DNA of 64,000 bases from Obscuribacter phosphatis_A (lineage in GTDB: Bacteria > Cyanobacteriota > Vampirovibrionia > Obscuribacterales > Obscuribacteraceae), in assembly GCA_017303615.1 (NCBI GenBank), contig JAFLCK010000003.1, forward strand, positions 62,001 through 126,000. Direction: 5' to 3'. Below are positions 7,854 through 16,960 of the stretch, piece by piece (position 1 is the first letter of the stretch; every line of letters starts with the position of its first letter). The notes below the pieces were generated by a model. The model was not told where the DNA came from, did not search any database, and worked only from the letters and a program-made list of their open reading frames with translations. The translations under genes were made by a program, and so were the position numbers.

Positions 7854-9119
7854 ATGAAAAGAAGAGTCGTAGTTACTGGCATAGGCATTGTTTCGCCGGT
7901 TGGTTTAACGACGGAAGAGACTTGGAAAAACTTGCTTTCTGGGGTCTCTGGCGTTGACTTTCTCACCCTATTCAATCCTGACCAATTCGGCATGGAAACT
8001 CGTATCGGAGCAGAAGTGAAGAACTTCGATATACAGCAGTTTTACCCGGACAAGCGTAAAGCCGGAGCCTTTATGAAAGAAATGGACAGGGTGACTCTCC
8101 TGGCCATGGCAGCAGCTAAACTTGCCTTTCAAGACAGTAAGCTGCAAGTAAATGAAGACAACGCCCATAGGGTGGCTACATTCATCGGTACAGGCGTTGG
8201 TGGACTGACCACCACCACCCAAGATTATCAGAAGCTTTTGGAAGGCGGTCCGAAGCGAGTCGGCGTGCGCTCAGTCATTAAGCTCATGCCCAATGCTCCC
8301 TCTGGTCAGGTTGCCATCGAATTCGGTGCCAAGGGCAGAGCCAAAGGCGACGCCACCGCCTGTGCTTCTGGTCTCGATTCGATATTAGACGCCCTCATGT
8401 ATATTCAAGACAACCGAGCCGATGTAGTCATCACCGGTGGTGCAGAAGCCGCGATTAATAGCGTCGGAGTTTGCTCATTCAACAATATGACGGCGCTGAG
8501 CAAGCGCAACAACGACCCCAAAAAAGCCAGCCGACCCTTCATGAAAGATCGCGACGGCTTTGTCATCGGCGAAGGAGCTGCCGTTCTCATTTTGGAAGAA
8601 TTGGAGCATGCCCGCAAGCGCGGTGCCACCATCTATGCAGAGGTGAAAGGCGGCGGTGCCAGCTGTGATGCCAATCATATAGTTGCCCCCCTTGAAAATG
8701 GTGAGGGCGCTGTCAGAGCCATGAAAGAAGCTTTGCAGGATGCCGGAGTGGCAATCGACCAAGTGGACTATATCAATGCCCACGGCACCTCTACACCGCT
8801 CAACGATGCAGCCGAAACCAGAGCTCTAAAGACAGTATTCGGCGAGCATGCAAAAAAATTAGCCGTATCTTCAACCAAATCGATGATCGGGCACCTTCTA
8901 GGAGCAGCAGGCGCCGTCGGTGCCGCTGTAACAGCGCTTTCAATCAAGGAAGGCAAAGTTCACCCTACCATCAATCACGATTCGGACGAGAAAGACCCTG
9001 TATGTGATTTGGATTACGTTCCCAATGTCAGCCGCGACCTGAAAGTAAGAAACGCCTTGATAGAAGCTCTAGGCTTTGGCGGTCACAATACTGTTATCGT
9101 CATGGGCGCAGTCGATTAA
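7854..9119 (+). CDS. fabF: 3-oxoacyl-ACP synthase II
   Basis: 421 residues, standard KAS II length. The Cys-His-His triad is intact: TACASGLDSIL (nucleophile cysteine), NAHGTSTPLNDAAETRA (first His) and KSMIGHLLGAAGAVG (Lys/His). It condenses malonyl-ACP with acyl-ACP in fatty-acid elongation in the cytoplasm. ATG start with AGGTGG about 8 nt upstream. It is not in a fab operon; its upstream region (7689-7853) has a dyad over a -10-like box, and the downstream gene is convergent. Confidence 0.96.
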   Translation: MKRRVVVTGIGIVSPVGLTTEETWKNLLSGVSGVDFLTLFNPDQFGMETRIGAEVKNFDIQQFYPDKRKAGAFMKEMDRVTLLAMAAAKLAFQDSKLQVNEDNAHRVATFIGTGVGGLTTTTQDYQKLLEGGPKRVGVRSVIKLMPNAPSGQVAIEFGAKGRAKGDATACASGLDSILDALMYIQDNRADVVITGGAEAAINSVGVCSFNNMTALSKRNNDPKKASRPFMKDRDGFVIGEGAAVLILEELEHARKRGATIYAEVKGGGASCDANHIVAPLENGEGAVRAMKEALQDAGVAIDQVDYINAHGTSTPLNDAAETRALKTVFGEHAKKLAVSSTKSMIGHLLGAAGAVGAAVTALSIKEGKVHPTINHDSDEKDPVCDLDYVPNVSRDLKVRNALIEALGFGGHNTVIVMGAVD

Positions 9120-9143
9120 GGGCTAAGCTAAAAATTGCAGTAA

Positions 9144-12100
9144 TCACGCAGTAACGGTGCGTTTGCGCGGCGGACCGGCAACTATCTGCGCAGCGCCGCC
9201 GCTGTCAGAAGCCTTGGCTTTCTCGGCTAAGACTTCTGAATCATGAGCAGCAACAGGGGAAGATGTCGGCACCTGCGGCACTCTTAGGGGTTTGCGGCTC
9301 GGGGCATTGGCTGGCATCGAGGCGGGTGCATTCTGCTCATCATCATCGTCATCATCGGCATTATTGCTTGAAACGACAACGCCGCCAGAGCCGGCAGTGT
9401 CGACGTCATCTTCAGATTCTTCAAGTTTGGAAAGATTGCGACTGTCATGCCCAGAACTACCCTCGGCAGCGCCTGCCAGCGCCGAGGCAAAGATACCGGC
9501 ATCATTGGTTTGTTTGACATTAGTTTGACCAGAAGGAGTATTGCCAAGCAAACTTGAACCGCCAAGATTGGCAGAGAAAGGATCTTTCCTAACGTTTGAG
9601 GCCCCAGAAATCACTCTAAAATCGGACTGATTGAGAATGGAAGGAATGACAAACTGGGAAGAAGCCGGTTTATCTAGACGAGAATCAATGCGATCGCCTT
9701 TATAGGTTAGAGAAAAGGGCAGACTCTGCGCCCGAGCAAAACTGTTGAGGCTGCTTGGATCATTTTCATATGCCGGGTTGAAAGATACAGACTTGCGGGG
9801 CGGCGCAAAATCAGTACCAAAAGTAGCTCTGTTAGCTGCTTTCTTGTGGAATTCAGGATCGTCTACTCTGAGATTAAAGGCGCCTGTTTCACGTTTGGGA
9901 GGTGGTGCCAAAGGCTCACCAAGGTTACCTACTCCCGAGGAGGGCAAGACTCTGCCACTGGAGTCAGGCTGGAAGGCCTGACGCATCACCGATTGAGAAA
10001 GACCTTCTGCGGGAGCAAAACTTTGCTTACCCTGATAGAAGGGCTGAATTGCAATACCGCCGAGGTCTCTGTGAATCTCAGCATCGGAGAACTCTCTCAC
10101 GCCAAAGAAAGAGGAAAGGTTGGTATCAGTTCCGGCTCGACTGGGAAGAACCCTAGAATTTTCGGAAGAGCTTTCGGAAGACTCTTCGCCACCACGCTTG
10201 AGAGCTTCATACTGTTCGAGCAAAAGCTGGTGATCGATGCGATTAGCCAGTTCAGTCAAACCTTGCAAGGCATAAATAGAAAGAACAGAATATTTAGCAA
10301 CCCCGATTACCTCAGGGGAAAGCAAGATAGAACGGTTGTTGGCAAAAACAGGGTCAAGATGAGAGAGATTCCTAGTGAGGGCGCCATCTTTACCGAAGCC
10401 CAGCAAGAGAGCACGAGTCTGTATAAAGCCCGGCTCGCCGCCCGCCAGAGACAAAACTTTCTTGCCGTCCGGCACCAATCCCGATACCAAGAGTCTATCA
10501 AGAGCGACTTTGTCACCCAAGCTGGCCAATTTGACGAGATTAGAGCGATAGGTTGCCACTTCAATATCATTGGCGCCCCTAATCAGTCTCAGCTGGGCTT
10601 CTTCAAGCTGGGCAGCGCCTCGACCTCTGGAAGTCTCTAGGTAACGAAGGTCTTGAATAGTCTCGTAATTTTCTTTAATTAGCTTGCGCTGTACAAGGGT
10701 GCTGGTGGCATCCTCGATACCATTGAAGCCGAGCCTTAGTCTTTCTAAGCGAGTCGAGACTAAAGAGGTGGATACTTCATCAAGCTGACGAGCAGTGACT
10801 GTGACTAGATTGTGTTCTTGTCTAATCTGCTGCAAAGTATTAGCCGGGAGCAGTTGCGGATTGCGCACGGACTCGCGCTCAAGTTGCGCTAGAGCTTGGT
10901 CGGCTCGCACAATGGCGTCATCTCCACCACGGCCTATTTCTTTCACAGCTCTGCTGTAGTCGACCAAAGCCGGCTTGTCTGCCCTACCAAGATTGGCAAC
11001 GAGATTATCTGTCTGACCGTCTAGGCGAGAGATTAGACGTTCTCTTTGCGCCATTCTGAGAGCATCATCAACCTTATCGACCTGCTCGACCAGTCGGTTA
11101 TGAGCCAAGCGCGACGGACTATCCAGAGGAGTATCGTTCAGAGTCCTAACTAATTGAGGCTCTCTCAATTCTTGCTTGAGCCTGTTGACGGCGGCAACAC
11201 TCTCATCCAAAGTACGAGCCTGCTTGAGGTCGACCACAGCCTCTTCAACTCGGCGCAGAGGCACATCTGTGCCCGGTTTGACCGCCGCACCGAGGTTAGT
11301 CCTGAGTTCATCAAGCTGCCCGGGTAGTCTTTCGACAATTGGGGTTGCCCCCTCTCTTACCCTCGACAAGCCACGCATTTCGACGGCAGCATTGTCTAGT
11401 TGTCTGACAGCAGTGGCAATCTCTTCATAGGCTTTAGCCTGAGTGGGAGTGAGAACCTTGGCACCGCCCAATTCCTCAATGCGGGCAATGGAATTGCGCA
11501 TATTGGCGATGGTACGCACTTGATCTACAGAGCCATTGACCAATCTAGCTTGGTCGGCGATACCATCCAGATGCTTGCTGATTTGAGCTTCCACAGGCAA
11601 CTGAGAACCTTTGGAAGGAGATACCTGAGCCACTGGTCTCAGCTCCTCGGCGAGAACCTCGGCTTTTCTCACCACTTCGGCACTGCTGCGGTTGACTGTA
11701 AAACTAGCGGCTTCGAGCTTGGCAAGATTATCATTCTTGAGGGCCAGCTTCTCGATGTCGTCTACGCTCTCTCTCAGTTCTCTTGTCAGTCGACTGGAGC
11801 CCTGAGACTCGATATTATCAATTGAGTTTCTGATGGCGGCGATAGCGCGATCGGTTCTACCACCACGGGCAATACTATCAAGATTGCGTGCTATCTCATC
11901 AAGGTCTTTGGCAGAGCCTTCACCGAGCTCTCGACCGATAGTCTGCAAGCGCGCATTCAAAGCCACTGAAGCTTCGCCGACTTGGCTGCTGACCACTGTA
12001 CGCTCACCGGCAAGAGCAGTCGATTCTACAACGCTGCGGCTCTCACCGGCGCGAGTGACGGAGCGGCGCAGTTCGGTGAGTTGTTCAACATAGCGCGGAT

Positions 12101-14612
12101 TAGTAGAGAAGAAGCGGCTGAATTCCGGCTTAGAAAGATCATCCACCAAGGCTTCCACCCGGCGCGATGCCAGGCTGGGAGTATCACGCAGCACTGCCTC
12201 ATCGACGGAGCGAAGATTCTGCAATACTTCTTCGGCTGTGGCGCGCTGTTTGCCAGTCATTGCCGGTAGGTCCTTCTCGATCAAAGTTCTCAGGTCGCCA
12301 CCGCGACCGCTAACTCTGGTCAGATCATCAGCCAGTTCCAGTCCAGCTTGCTTGCCAATTGCTCTTTCAACAGTCGGCACAGAAACCTTGGCCGACTCAA
12401 TGCGAGCAAGCGCCAACTCATCGCCCGACTGCTTGAGAGCTTCAAAAGCTTTGCCCAGCTCAGGCTTATCTTTGAATATTGCCTGGTACTCTGGTTTAGC
12501 GACTATATCATCGATAGTTCTTGTTATTTTGGTAGACTGCTCAAGTCTGCCCACTAGCTGTTGCTCGGCAGTACTGGCGCCAAACTTGACTGATTCAGGC
12601 TTGATTTTGCGCAGATCTTCGATCAAGTTGGCTGCGACGCCACGCTGAGCCTGAGGCAAGTCTTGCAAGCCTCTCTCCAAAGTTTTCGCCAGCTCATCCG
12701 AGCTTCTTCCCACCTTGGCGGTGCTTTCGGTTATGTTGACCAAGGCGTCATCAACACGGGTGGCAGCCTGCTTGACCGATTGTCCAAACTGATCAAACTG
12801 TCTTGCTAGGGTTGAATTCTCGGCAAAAATCTTCTGAACATCGGGGCGAGCTAGTTTCTCTTGCAGTGCTTGCAGTGATAACCCATCGGGGTTACCTTCT
12901 TTGAAAGCTTTCACGTCCTTCAAAAGGTCGTCGGCAAGCTGCTTTTCGGCGCCGTTCAAGGCAGGCAGGCGTGTTTCAATTGCTTCGCTGAAACGAGAAG
13001 AAGCAATGGCGGGAGCATCACCCTTAACGCTTGGTTCGCTGTGAACCGGTCTTATGTCGTCTACAGTACCGGCAATACGTTCGGCACCTTTGACAGGCAG
13101 CTTCTCGACGGCGGCATCGGCAAGTTCATCGCCCAAATTGCCCAGTGTATGCTCTGCGCCACTCTTGGCACCGAGGTTAGCGGGCACATTTGTAGGCTCA
13201 ACTTTTGCTGCCGCTTCAAGTGGTGCGGTACGTTCAGCGGCTGCAGCAATCGGCGGTTCTACAGTAGGTTTTACGATAGGTTCTGCACTAGGGGCTGTTT
13301 CGACCCTTGCTGCCGGAGCCTCTACTCTTGATACCGGAGCAGGCGGATCCAGGGGAGCTTCAACTTTGGCAGCCGGAGCTTCAACTTTTGCTAGTGGAGC
13401 AGGCGTATCTAGGGGAGCTTCGACTTTGGCAGCCGGAGCTTCAACTTTTGCTACTGGAGCAGGCGTATCTAAAGGAGCTTGGACTTTTACTGCTGGAGCT
13501 TCGACTTTGGCAGCCGGAGCTTCGACTTTTGCTGCTGGAGCCTCGACTTTTACTGCTGGAGCCTCGATTTTTACTGCTGGAGCTTCGACTTTTACTGCCG
13601 GAGCTTCGATTTTGGGTGGAACTACTTTTCCAGCAGTCTCGCTCACTTCCAGTCCGGTCTGGGTGCCCCGGGCAAGCCGAGCCTCAGTCTGACCGACTCG
13701 ACCAACTTCGCGAACGGCGTCATCGGCACCGTTTGCCAATTTGGCAGCTGGATTAGCGCCAATATTGAAGCGAGGAATGACAGCCGACTCAACCGGCGCA
13801 AAATGAACAGGACTGGACAGACCGGTGGGTATTCGAGGCAACCGGGCGGAAACTGCAGCGGCATCATCGATTTTGGTAACCAACGCTTTGCCTGCATACT
13901 CACCGACAGCAGTTTTGGCCAGACCTACTTCACTGACGCCGCGAGCAAAGGTGCTCGCTTCACGGGTAAAGGTGGAGGTCTTGGCGGCTCCGCCTATTGG
14001 TATGAGAGCAGTCAAGCCGAAACCGGTAATGCCACCCCAGGTCTTGGCCCGTTCATTAGCGTCGTCAGAAGTAACGCCTTTATAGGTCGACTTCAAACTC
14101 TCAGCAATTGCACCTGGAATGTGCCCAGGATTCTGGGCAATCGTCCCAGCGGTATGCAATAGTCCGCTTAAGGCACTGGTGTTCTTTGGAGCATATCCAT
14201 ATTTAGCGTATAAGAGTCGATCTTCCTCGGTGCGATTTCCACCACCGAGCATTGTTTCTAGACCTTTTACTTGCCCTGCTAGATTCTCGACCAAGCCGGT
14301 CTTGAAATTTTCAGTCTGGGTTCCTTTGAGAGTCTTATCCACCGGGCTGAGCGAAACACTGAAGTTGGTCTCACCCTGGGTGCCCAGGCTACCGGCACGC
14401 AGGCTAGGTAAAGTAGGTTTGTCAGGGGACGCCGGTTTAGCCTCTGCTTTCGGTTCAGGCTTAGACTCTGGCTTAGACTCTGGCTTAGCTTCTGCTTTAG
14501 CTTCTGGACGATGTGGACTGATCATGGCAAGAAGCTTCTCGGCTGCGTCATTCGAGCCGAGTTGAGCCTTCTTCGCTCCTTCTGCCTTATCGTTTGTCCC
14601 TGTATCGCTCAT
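9144..14612 (-). CDS. giant repeat and helix-rich protein of unknown function (1822 aa)
   Basis: No family recognised. Residues 1-80 are Lys/Glu/Pro-rich with short KPES/KAEA repeats. Around 190-215 there is a glycine-rich hydrophobic patch (GFGLTALIPIGGAAK). Residues about 333-437 are tandem EAPAVKV and EAPLDTPAPVAKV units. From about 530 to 1420 the sequence is dominated by charged amphipathic helices with recurring patterns of the LARxLDQVxxSV kind, probably a long rod of coiled coils or helical bundles. One moderately hydrophobic helix lies near 1440. The C-terminus is low-complexity, with a run of six Asp near 1755 and a basic end. No signal peptide. ATG start; weak Shine-Dalgarno. Convergent with fabF, 24 nt apart. 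It could be cytoskeletal, a surface protein exported without a classical signal, or toxin-like; none can be shown. Confidence 0.8.
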   Translation of the reverse strand: MSDTGTNDKAEGAKKAQLGSNDAAEKLLAMISPHRPEAKAEAKPESKPESKPEPKAEAKPASPDKPTLPSLRAGSLGTQGETNFSVSLSPVDKTLKGTQTENFKTGLVENLAGQVKGLETMLGGGNRTEEDRLLYAKYGYAPKNTSALSGLLHTAGTIAQNPGHIPGAIAESLKSTYKGVTSDDANERAKTWGGITGFGLTALIPIGGAAKTSTFTREASTFARGVSEVGLAKTAVGEYAGKALVTKIDDAAAVSARLPRIPTGLSSPVHFAPVESAVIPRFNIGANPAAKLANGADDAVREVGRVGQTEARLARGTQTGLEVSETAGKVVPPKIEAPAVKVEAPAVKIEAPAVKVEAPAAKVEAPAAKVEAPAVKVQAPLDTPAPVAKVEAPAAKVEAPLDTPAPLAKVEAPAAKVEAPLDPPAPVSRVEAPAARVETAPSAEPIVKPTVEPPIAAAAERTAPLEAAAKVEPTNVPANLGAKSGAEHTLGNLGDELADAAVEKLPVKGAERIAGTVDDIRPVHSEPSVKGDAPAIASSRFSEAIETRLPALNGAEKQLADDLLKDVKAFKEGNPDGLSLQALQEKLARPDVQKIFAENSTLARQFDQFGQSVKQAATRVDDALVNITESTAKVGRSSDELAKTLERGLQDLPQAQRGVAANLIEDLRKIKPESVKFGASTAEQQLVGRLEQSTKITRTIDDIVAKPEYQAIFKDKPELGKAFEALKQSGDELALARIESAKVSVPTVERAIGKQAGLELADDLTRVSGRGGDLRTLIEKDLPAMTGKQRATAEEVLQNLRSVDEAVLRDTPSLASRRVEALVDDLSKPEFSRFFSTNPRYVEQLTELRRSVTRAGESRSVVESTALAGERTVVSSQVGEASVALNARLQTIGRELGEGSAKDLDEIARNLDSIARGGRTDRAIAAIRNSIDNIESQGSSRLTRELRESVDDIEKLALKNDNLAKLEAASFTVNRSSAEVVRKAEVLAEELRPVAQVSPSKGSQLPVEAQISKHLDGIADQARLVNGSVDQVRTIANMRNSIARIEELGGAKVLTPTQAKAYEEIATAVRQLDNAAVEMRGLSRVREGATPIVERLPGQLDELRTNLGAAVKPGTDVPLRRVEEAVVDLKQARTLDESVAAVNRLKQELREPQLVRTLNDTPLDSPSRLAHNRLVEQVDKVDDALRMAQRERLISRLDGQTDNLVANLGRADKPALVDYSRAVKEIGRGGDDAIVRADQALAQLERESVRNPQLLPANTLQQIRQEHNLVTVTARQLDEVSTSLVSTRLERLRLGFNGIEDATSTLVQRKLIKENYETIQDLRYLETSRGRGAAQLEEAQLRLIRGANDIEVATYRSNLVKLASLGDKVALDRLLVSGLVPDGKKVLSLAGGEPGFIQTRALLLGFGKDGALTRNLSHLDPVFANNRSILLSPEVIGVAKYSVLSIYALQGLTELANRIDHQLLLEQYEALKRGGEESSESSSENSRVLPSRAGTDTNLSSFFGVREFSDAEIHRDLGGIAIQPFYQGKQSFAPAEGLSQSVMRQAFQPDSSGRVLPSSGVGNLGEPLAPPPKRETGAFNLRVDDPEFHKKAANRATFGTDFAPPRKSVSFNPAYENDPSSLNSFARAQSLPFSLTYKGDRIDSRLDKPASSQFVIPSILNQSDFRVISGASNVRKDPFSANLGGSSLLGNTPSGQTNVKQTNDAGIFASALAGAAEGSSGHDSRNLSKLEESEDDVDTAGSGGVVVSSNNADDDDDDEQNAPASMPANAPSRKPLRVPQVPTSSPVAAHDSEVLAEKAKASDSGGAAQIVAGPPRKRTVTA
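13306..13613 (-). repeat. tandem 21/39-nt coding repeats (EAPAVKV-type) inside the giant gene
   Basis: About 300 nt encode repeated EAP-x-A-K-V units, some interrupted by LDTPAP. Neighbouring units are near-identical at DNA level (for example the two copies of the LDTPAP-containing unit around 13350-13470), so copy number is likely to vary between strains. Confidence 0.8.
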
Positions 14613-14998
14613 CTAGTCTTGCTTAGAACCTGGTTCAGTTTAGTTAAGAGCCATCTGCATCTACTTGACCCTTTTGGGTCGGTTGTTCAGAGTCTCGTTT
14701 TGGGTCTAGAGGGGGAAATCTATCGACCCAGCCGCTTATACACCCCCTGTCAAGAATTTAGACAAATTTCTCATCTTTTAATCCTCGCCGACAGCCGGAT
14801 GCCCCTATAAACGGCAGTTAATCTTGCGGTTTTTCCCACTGAGGTCCAAAAAATTAAGCTATACCTCCATATCTATATCCCCACCGTCGTGACAACCTAA
14901 ACGGCGAAAGGCAAGCCCGAGGCTTGTCAAGAGACATTTTGCTTCAAAGTTTTCCATCCACCCAAACTACTGCCCAGACTAGCTGGTATGTTTAGTCT
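14613..14998. other. 386-nt gene-free stretch between two divergent genes
   Basis: It must contain the promoters of the giant gene (minus) and cysE (plus). The only structure I see is a 7-bp hairpin at 14911-14927 (GCAAGCC, loop CGA, GGCTTGT) without a following T-tract. No convincing -35/-10 pair, riboswitch (including SAM or T-box type) or ORF was found. Confidence 0.5.
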
Positions 14999-15817
14999 AT
15001 GTTCTTCTCCTATTTACGCGAATGCATAGACAACATTTACGAGCAAGACCCTGCCGCCCGCAGCCGTCTTGAGGTAATTCTTTGCTATCCGGGTTTCCAT
15101 GCCTTGGTTTTCCATCGCCTGGCCGCCAAGCTCTGGAAAATGGGGCTGCGCACACCGGCCAGGTTCACCTCCCATCTCGGGCGAGTCTTTACCGGTATTG
15201 AAATCCACCCCGGCGCCACAGTGGGGCGAAGAGTCTTCATCGACCACGGCATGGGAGTAGTGGTGGGCGAGACGGCGGTGATCGGTGACGACTGTGTTAT
15301 CTATCAGGGCGTCACTCTCGGTGCTGGAGCAGCGGCGCGCCAGGGAGCCTCATCGCGTGATACCAAAAGACATCCCACCCTGGGACGGGGTGTCGTGGTC
15401 GGAAGCGGAGCCGAAATTCAAGGGGCAATCGAAGTGGGAGACAATGTGAGGGTGGCTTCAGGCTCAATTGTCTTGAAGGATGTACCAGCCAATTCGATAG
15501 TGGTTGGTGTTCCGGGCAGAGTTATTTATCGCGACGGCAAGAAAGTTGAGAAGAAAGAAGGCGATGTGCCCGACATCGAAGCCGAAGCCATCAAGTGCTT
15601 GAAAGAGCACATCACCAAACTAGAGACCGAGTTGGGCTCAGTTAAGGCCAAGTTGAAGCAGCAAAGTCAAAGTATTTCAGAGCTGAAAGCTTTATCAACA
15701 ATCCCTGAAAATAGAGATGCAGAAGCCTCAGGCACTGATTATCAGGCACTCGACAAAGAGACAAAAGGTGATGCAGCAGATCCTGTGGATGTCTTCTTGC
15801 AAGGCGCCGGCATCTGA
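14999..15817 (+). CDS. cysE: serine O-acetyltransferase
   Basis: 272 residues. Like the short Bacillus-type CysE, it opens with a helical domain (AARSRLEVILCYPGFHA) and then a left-handed beta-helix with IEIHPGATVGRRVFIDHGMG, GVTLGAG and RHPTLGRGVVVGSGA, the acetyl-CoA and serine-binding turns. It makes O-acetylserine for cysteine synthesis. Between GVTLGAG and KRHPT there is a 10-12 residue insertion, and the C-terminus is extended by about 70 residues forming a probable coiled coil (around 198-235). ATG start; no strong Shine-Dalgarno. No cysteine synthase gene nearby. Confidence 0.93.
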   Translation: MFFSYLRECIDNIYEQDPAARSRLEVILCYPGFHALVFHRLAAKLWKMGLRTPARFTSHLGRVFTGIEIHPGATVGRRVFIDHGMGVVVGETAVIGDDCVIYQGVTLGAGAAARQGASSRDTKRHPTLGRGVVVGSGAEIQGAIEVGDNVRVASGSIVLKDVPANSIVVGVPGRVIYRDGKKVEKKEGDVPDIEAEAIKCLKEHITKLETELGSVKAKLKQQSQSISELKALSTIPENRDAEASGTDYQALDKETKGDAADPVDVFLQGAGI

Positions 15818-15922
15818 TATTAATTGACAATCACCTTCATGACTTTTGCAGAACAAAGGTTAGAGAAGCAAAAGCGGGGTAGAATACCATTTGTAGCTTA
15901 GTAGCGGAGGATGAATACTCGC

Positions 15923-16135
15923 ATGGCCGTAAGCGAGCTTGAAAAGGCCTTTGGCACTCTAACCGAGGCGCTGGACCTTACCGAGTCGGAGATAACCGAA
16001 GAAATCAAAATTATCGAGCAGCAAATCGCCGAGCTCAAAGAGCGAATCGTCGAGCTGCACGGCAAACAGGAAACCTTGGCGCATGACCGCGAGTCGATAT
16101 CAGAAATGGTATCAAGGTACTCAAGCACATCCTGA
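15923..16135 (+). CDS. small coiled-coil protein
   Basis: About 70 residues, almost entirely heptad-like (EKAFGTLTEALDLTESEITE, then EQQIAELKERIVELHGK), with no signal or membrane segment. Not recognised; it does not match the XseB pattern. GGAGG at 15906-15910 directly abuts an ATG at 15911, too close to serve it, so the in-frame ATG at 15923 (12 nt away) is preferred, although neither spacing is ideal. Probably a cytoplasmic scaffold or structural partner. Confidence 0.6.
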   Translation: MAVSELEKAFGTLTEALDLTESEITEEIKIIEQQIAELKERIVELHGKQETLAHDRESISEMVSRYSSTS

Positions 16136-16190
16136 TTTGCTTTATCAAATCTACCATCCGAGCGAAATTCAAAAGCGGTATTTATTCTAG

Positions 16191-16739
16191 ATGTCCGGCT
16201 CTTGCCCGTACTGCGGCGCGAAACTGAATTACGGCATTAAGTTCTGCGTAGTATGCGGCAGACCGATTCAAGGCGGCGATGTTGGTCGCATCGGCGGCGG
16301 TATGAAGACTGGTATCAGACCGGCAGATGTCACCCGCAGACTGGAAGACCTGATGACTGCTGCCCGCTTCAAAAGATCCAAAAGGCAAGTCAACCTAGAT
16401 CAGCAAGTACACTTCTTTTCGCTCAATGTTTTCTCAATCGTAACCGGCGTTGCCCTCTTGTTTTGCGCGGTCAAGCTCAGCTTGGACGGCGGCTTCATCA
16501 CTAAAGAGAACAAAATGGTGGCACCGATCACCAAGATGCTTACAGATATGGGCGCCGACAAAGTCAATCTCAAGAACGGCACCTTTGCGGGCGGTAAAGC
16601 CGAAGACAAGAGCGCAACCGACAAGAAAAACGCAGACAAAAAAGCCACAGAGAAAAAGACAACCGCCCAAAGCAGCAAAAAAACTCGCTCCAGCAAAAAG
16701 AGCAAGAAGAAAGCAGTTAAGAAAAACACCGCGGAATAA
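16191..16739 (+). CDS. zinc-ribbon, single-pass membrane protein with Lys-rich tail
   Basis: 182 residues. Starts with a double-CxxC zinc ribbon (CPYCGAKLNYGIKFCVVCGR), continues with about 50 polar residues, one membrane helix (about 84-100, VFSIVTGVALLFCAVKL) and a strongly basic tail rich in Lys/Ala/Thr/Ser (from about 138), which could contact nucleic acid or acidic polymers. Not recognised beyond the zinc ribbon. A second protein of similar build but without the basic tail is at 40569. Convergent with the next gene. Confidence 0.7.
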   Translation: MSGSCPYCGAKLNYGIKFCVVCGRPIQGGDVGRIGGGMKTGIRPADVTRRLEDLMTAARFKRSKRQVNLDQQVHFFSLNVFSIVTGVALLFCAVKLSLDGGFITKENKMVAPITKMLTDMGADKVNLKNGTFAGGKAEDKSATDKKNADKKATEKKTTAQSSKKTRSSKKSKKKAVKKNTAE

Positions 16740-16742
16740 CTT

Positions 16743-16946
16743 TCATTCTTTATCTACAAGCCTGATAATGCCATGCTTGATAGACAAATCGAACTCTTCC
16801 AGGGTCCATTGTTTCTTCACTTTCGGAGAATTTTTTAGGTCGGCACGAATCATCTTGTCACCAGCGGCAGTGACAATATAGAGATACTCTTTCTCAAACA
16901 AAGGCGGTGCCTTCACTTGCAAAAGTTGACCGCGCTTAACTTCCAA
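16743..16946 (-). CDS. small protein of unknown function
   Basis: 67 residues, basic, starting MEVKRGQLLQVKAPPLFEKE and ending with DLSIKHGIIRLVDKE. The pattern suggests a small beta-barrel or SH3-like fold, but no family is recognised. TTG start supported by GGAGG 7-8 nt upstream. It follows the acyl-CoA dehydrogenase gene by 14 nt on the same strand, so it is probably cotranscribed with it. Confidence 0.55.
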   Translation of the reverse strand: MEVKRGQLLQVKAPPLFEKEYLYIVTAAGDKMIRADLKNSPKVKKQWTLEEFDLSIKHGIIRLVDKE

Positions 16947-16960
16947 CCGTCCTCCAAATG

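Noticed and set aside
9846..10640. 264-codon plus-strand ORF
   Set aside because: It lies wholly antisense inside the giant gene, has no ribosome site and no protein-like composition; it mirrors the repetitive helical code on the other strand.
13054..13692. 212-codon plus-strand Ala/Gly/Ser-rich ORF
   Set aside because: Antisense of the EAPA repeat region; low complexity explains the open frame.
15911..15922. ATG at 15911 as start of the small coiled-coil protein
   Set aside because: The GGAGG directly touches this ATG, leaving no spacer; the in-frame ATG at 15923 is more workable.
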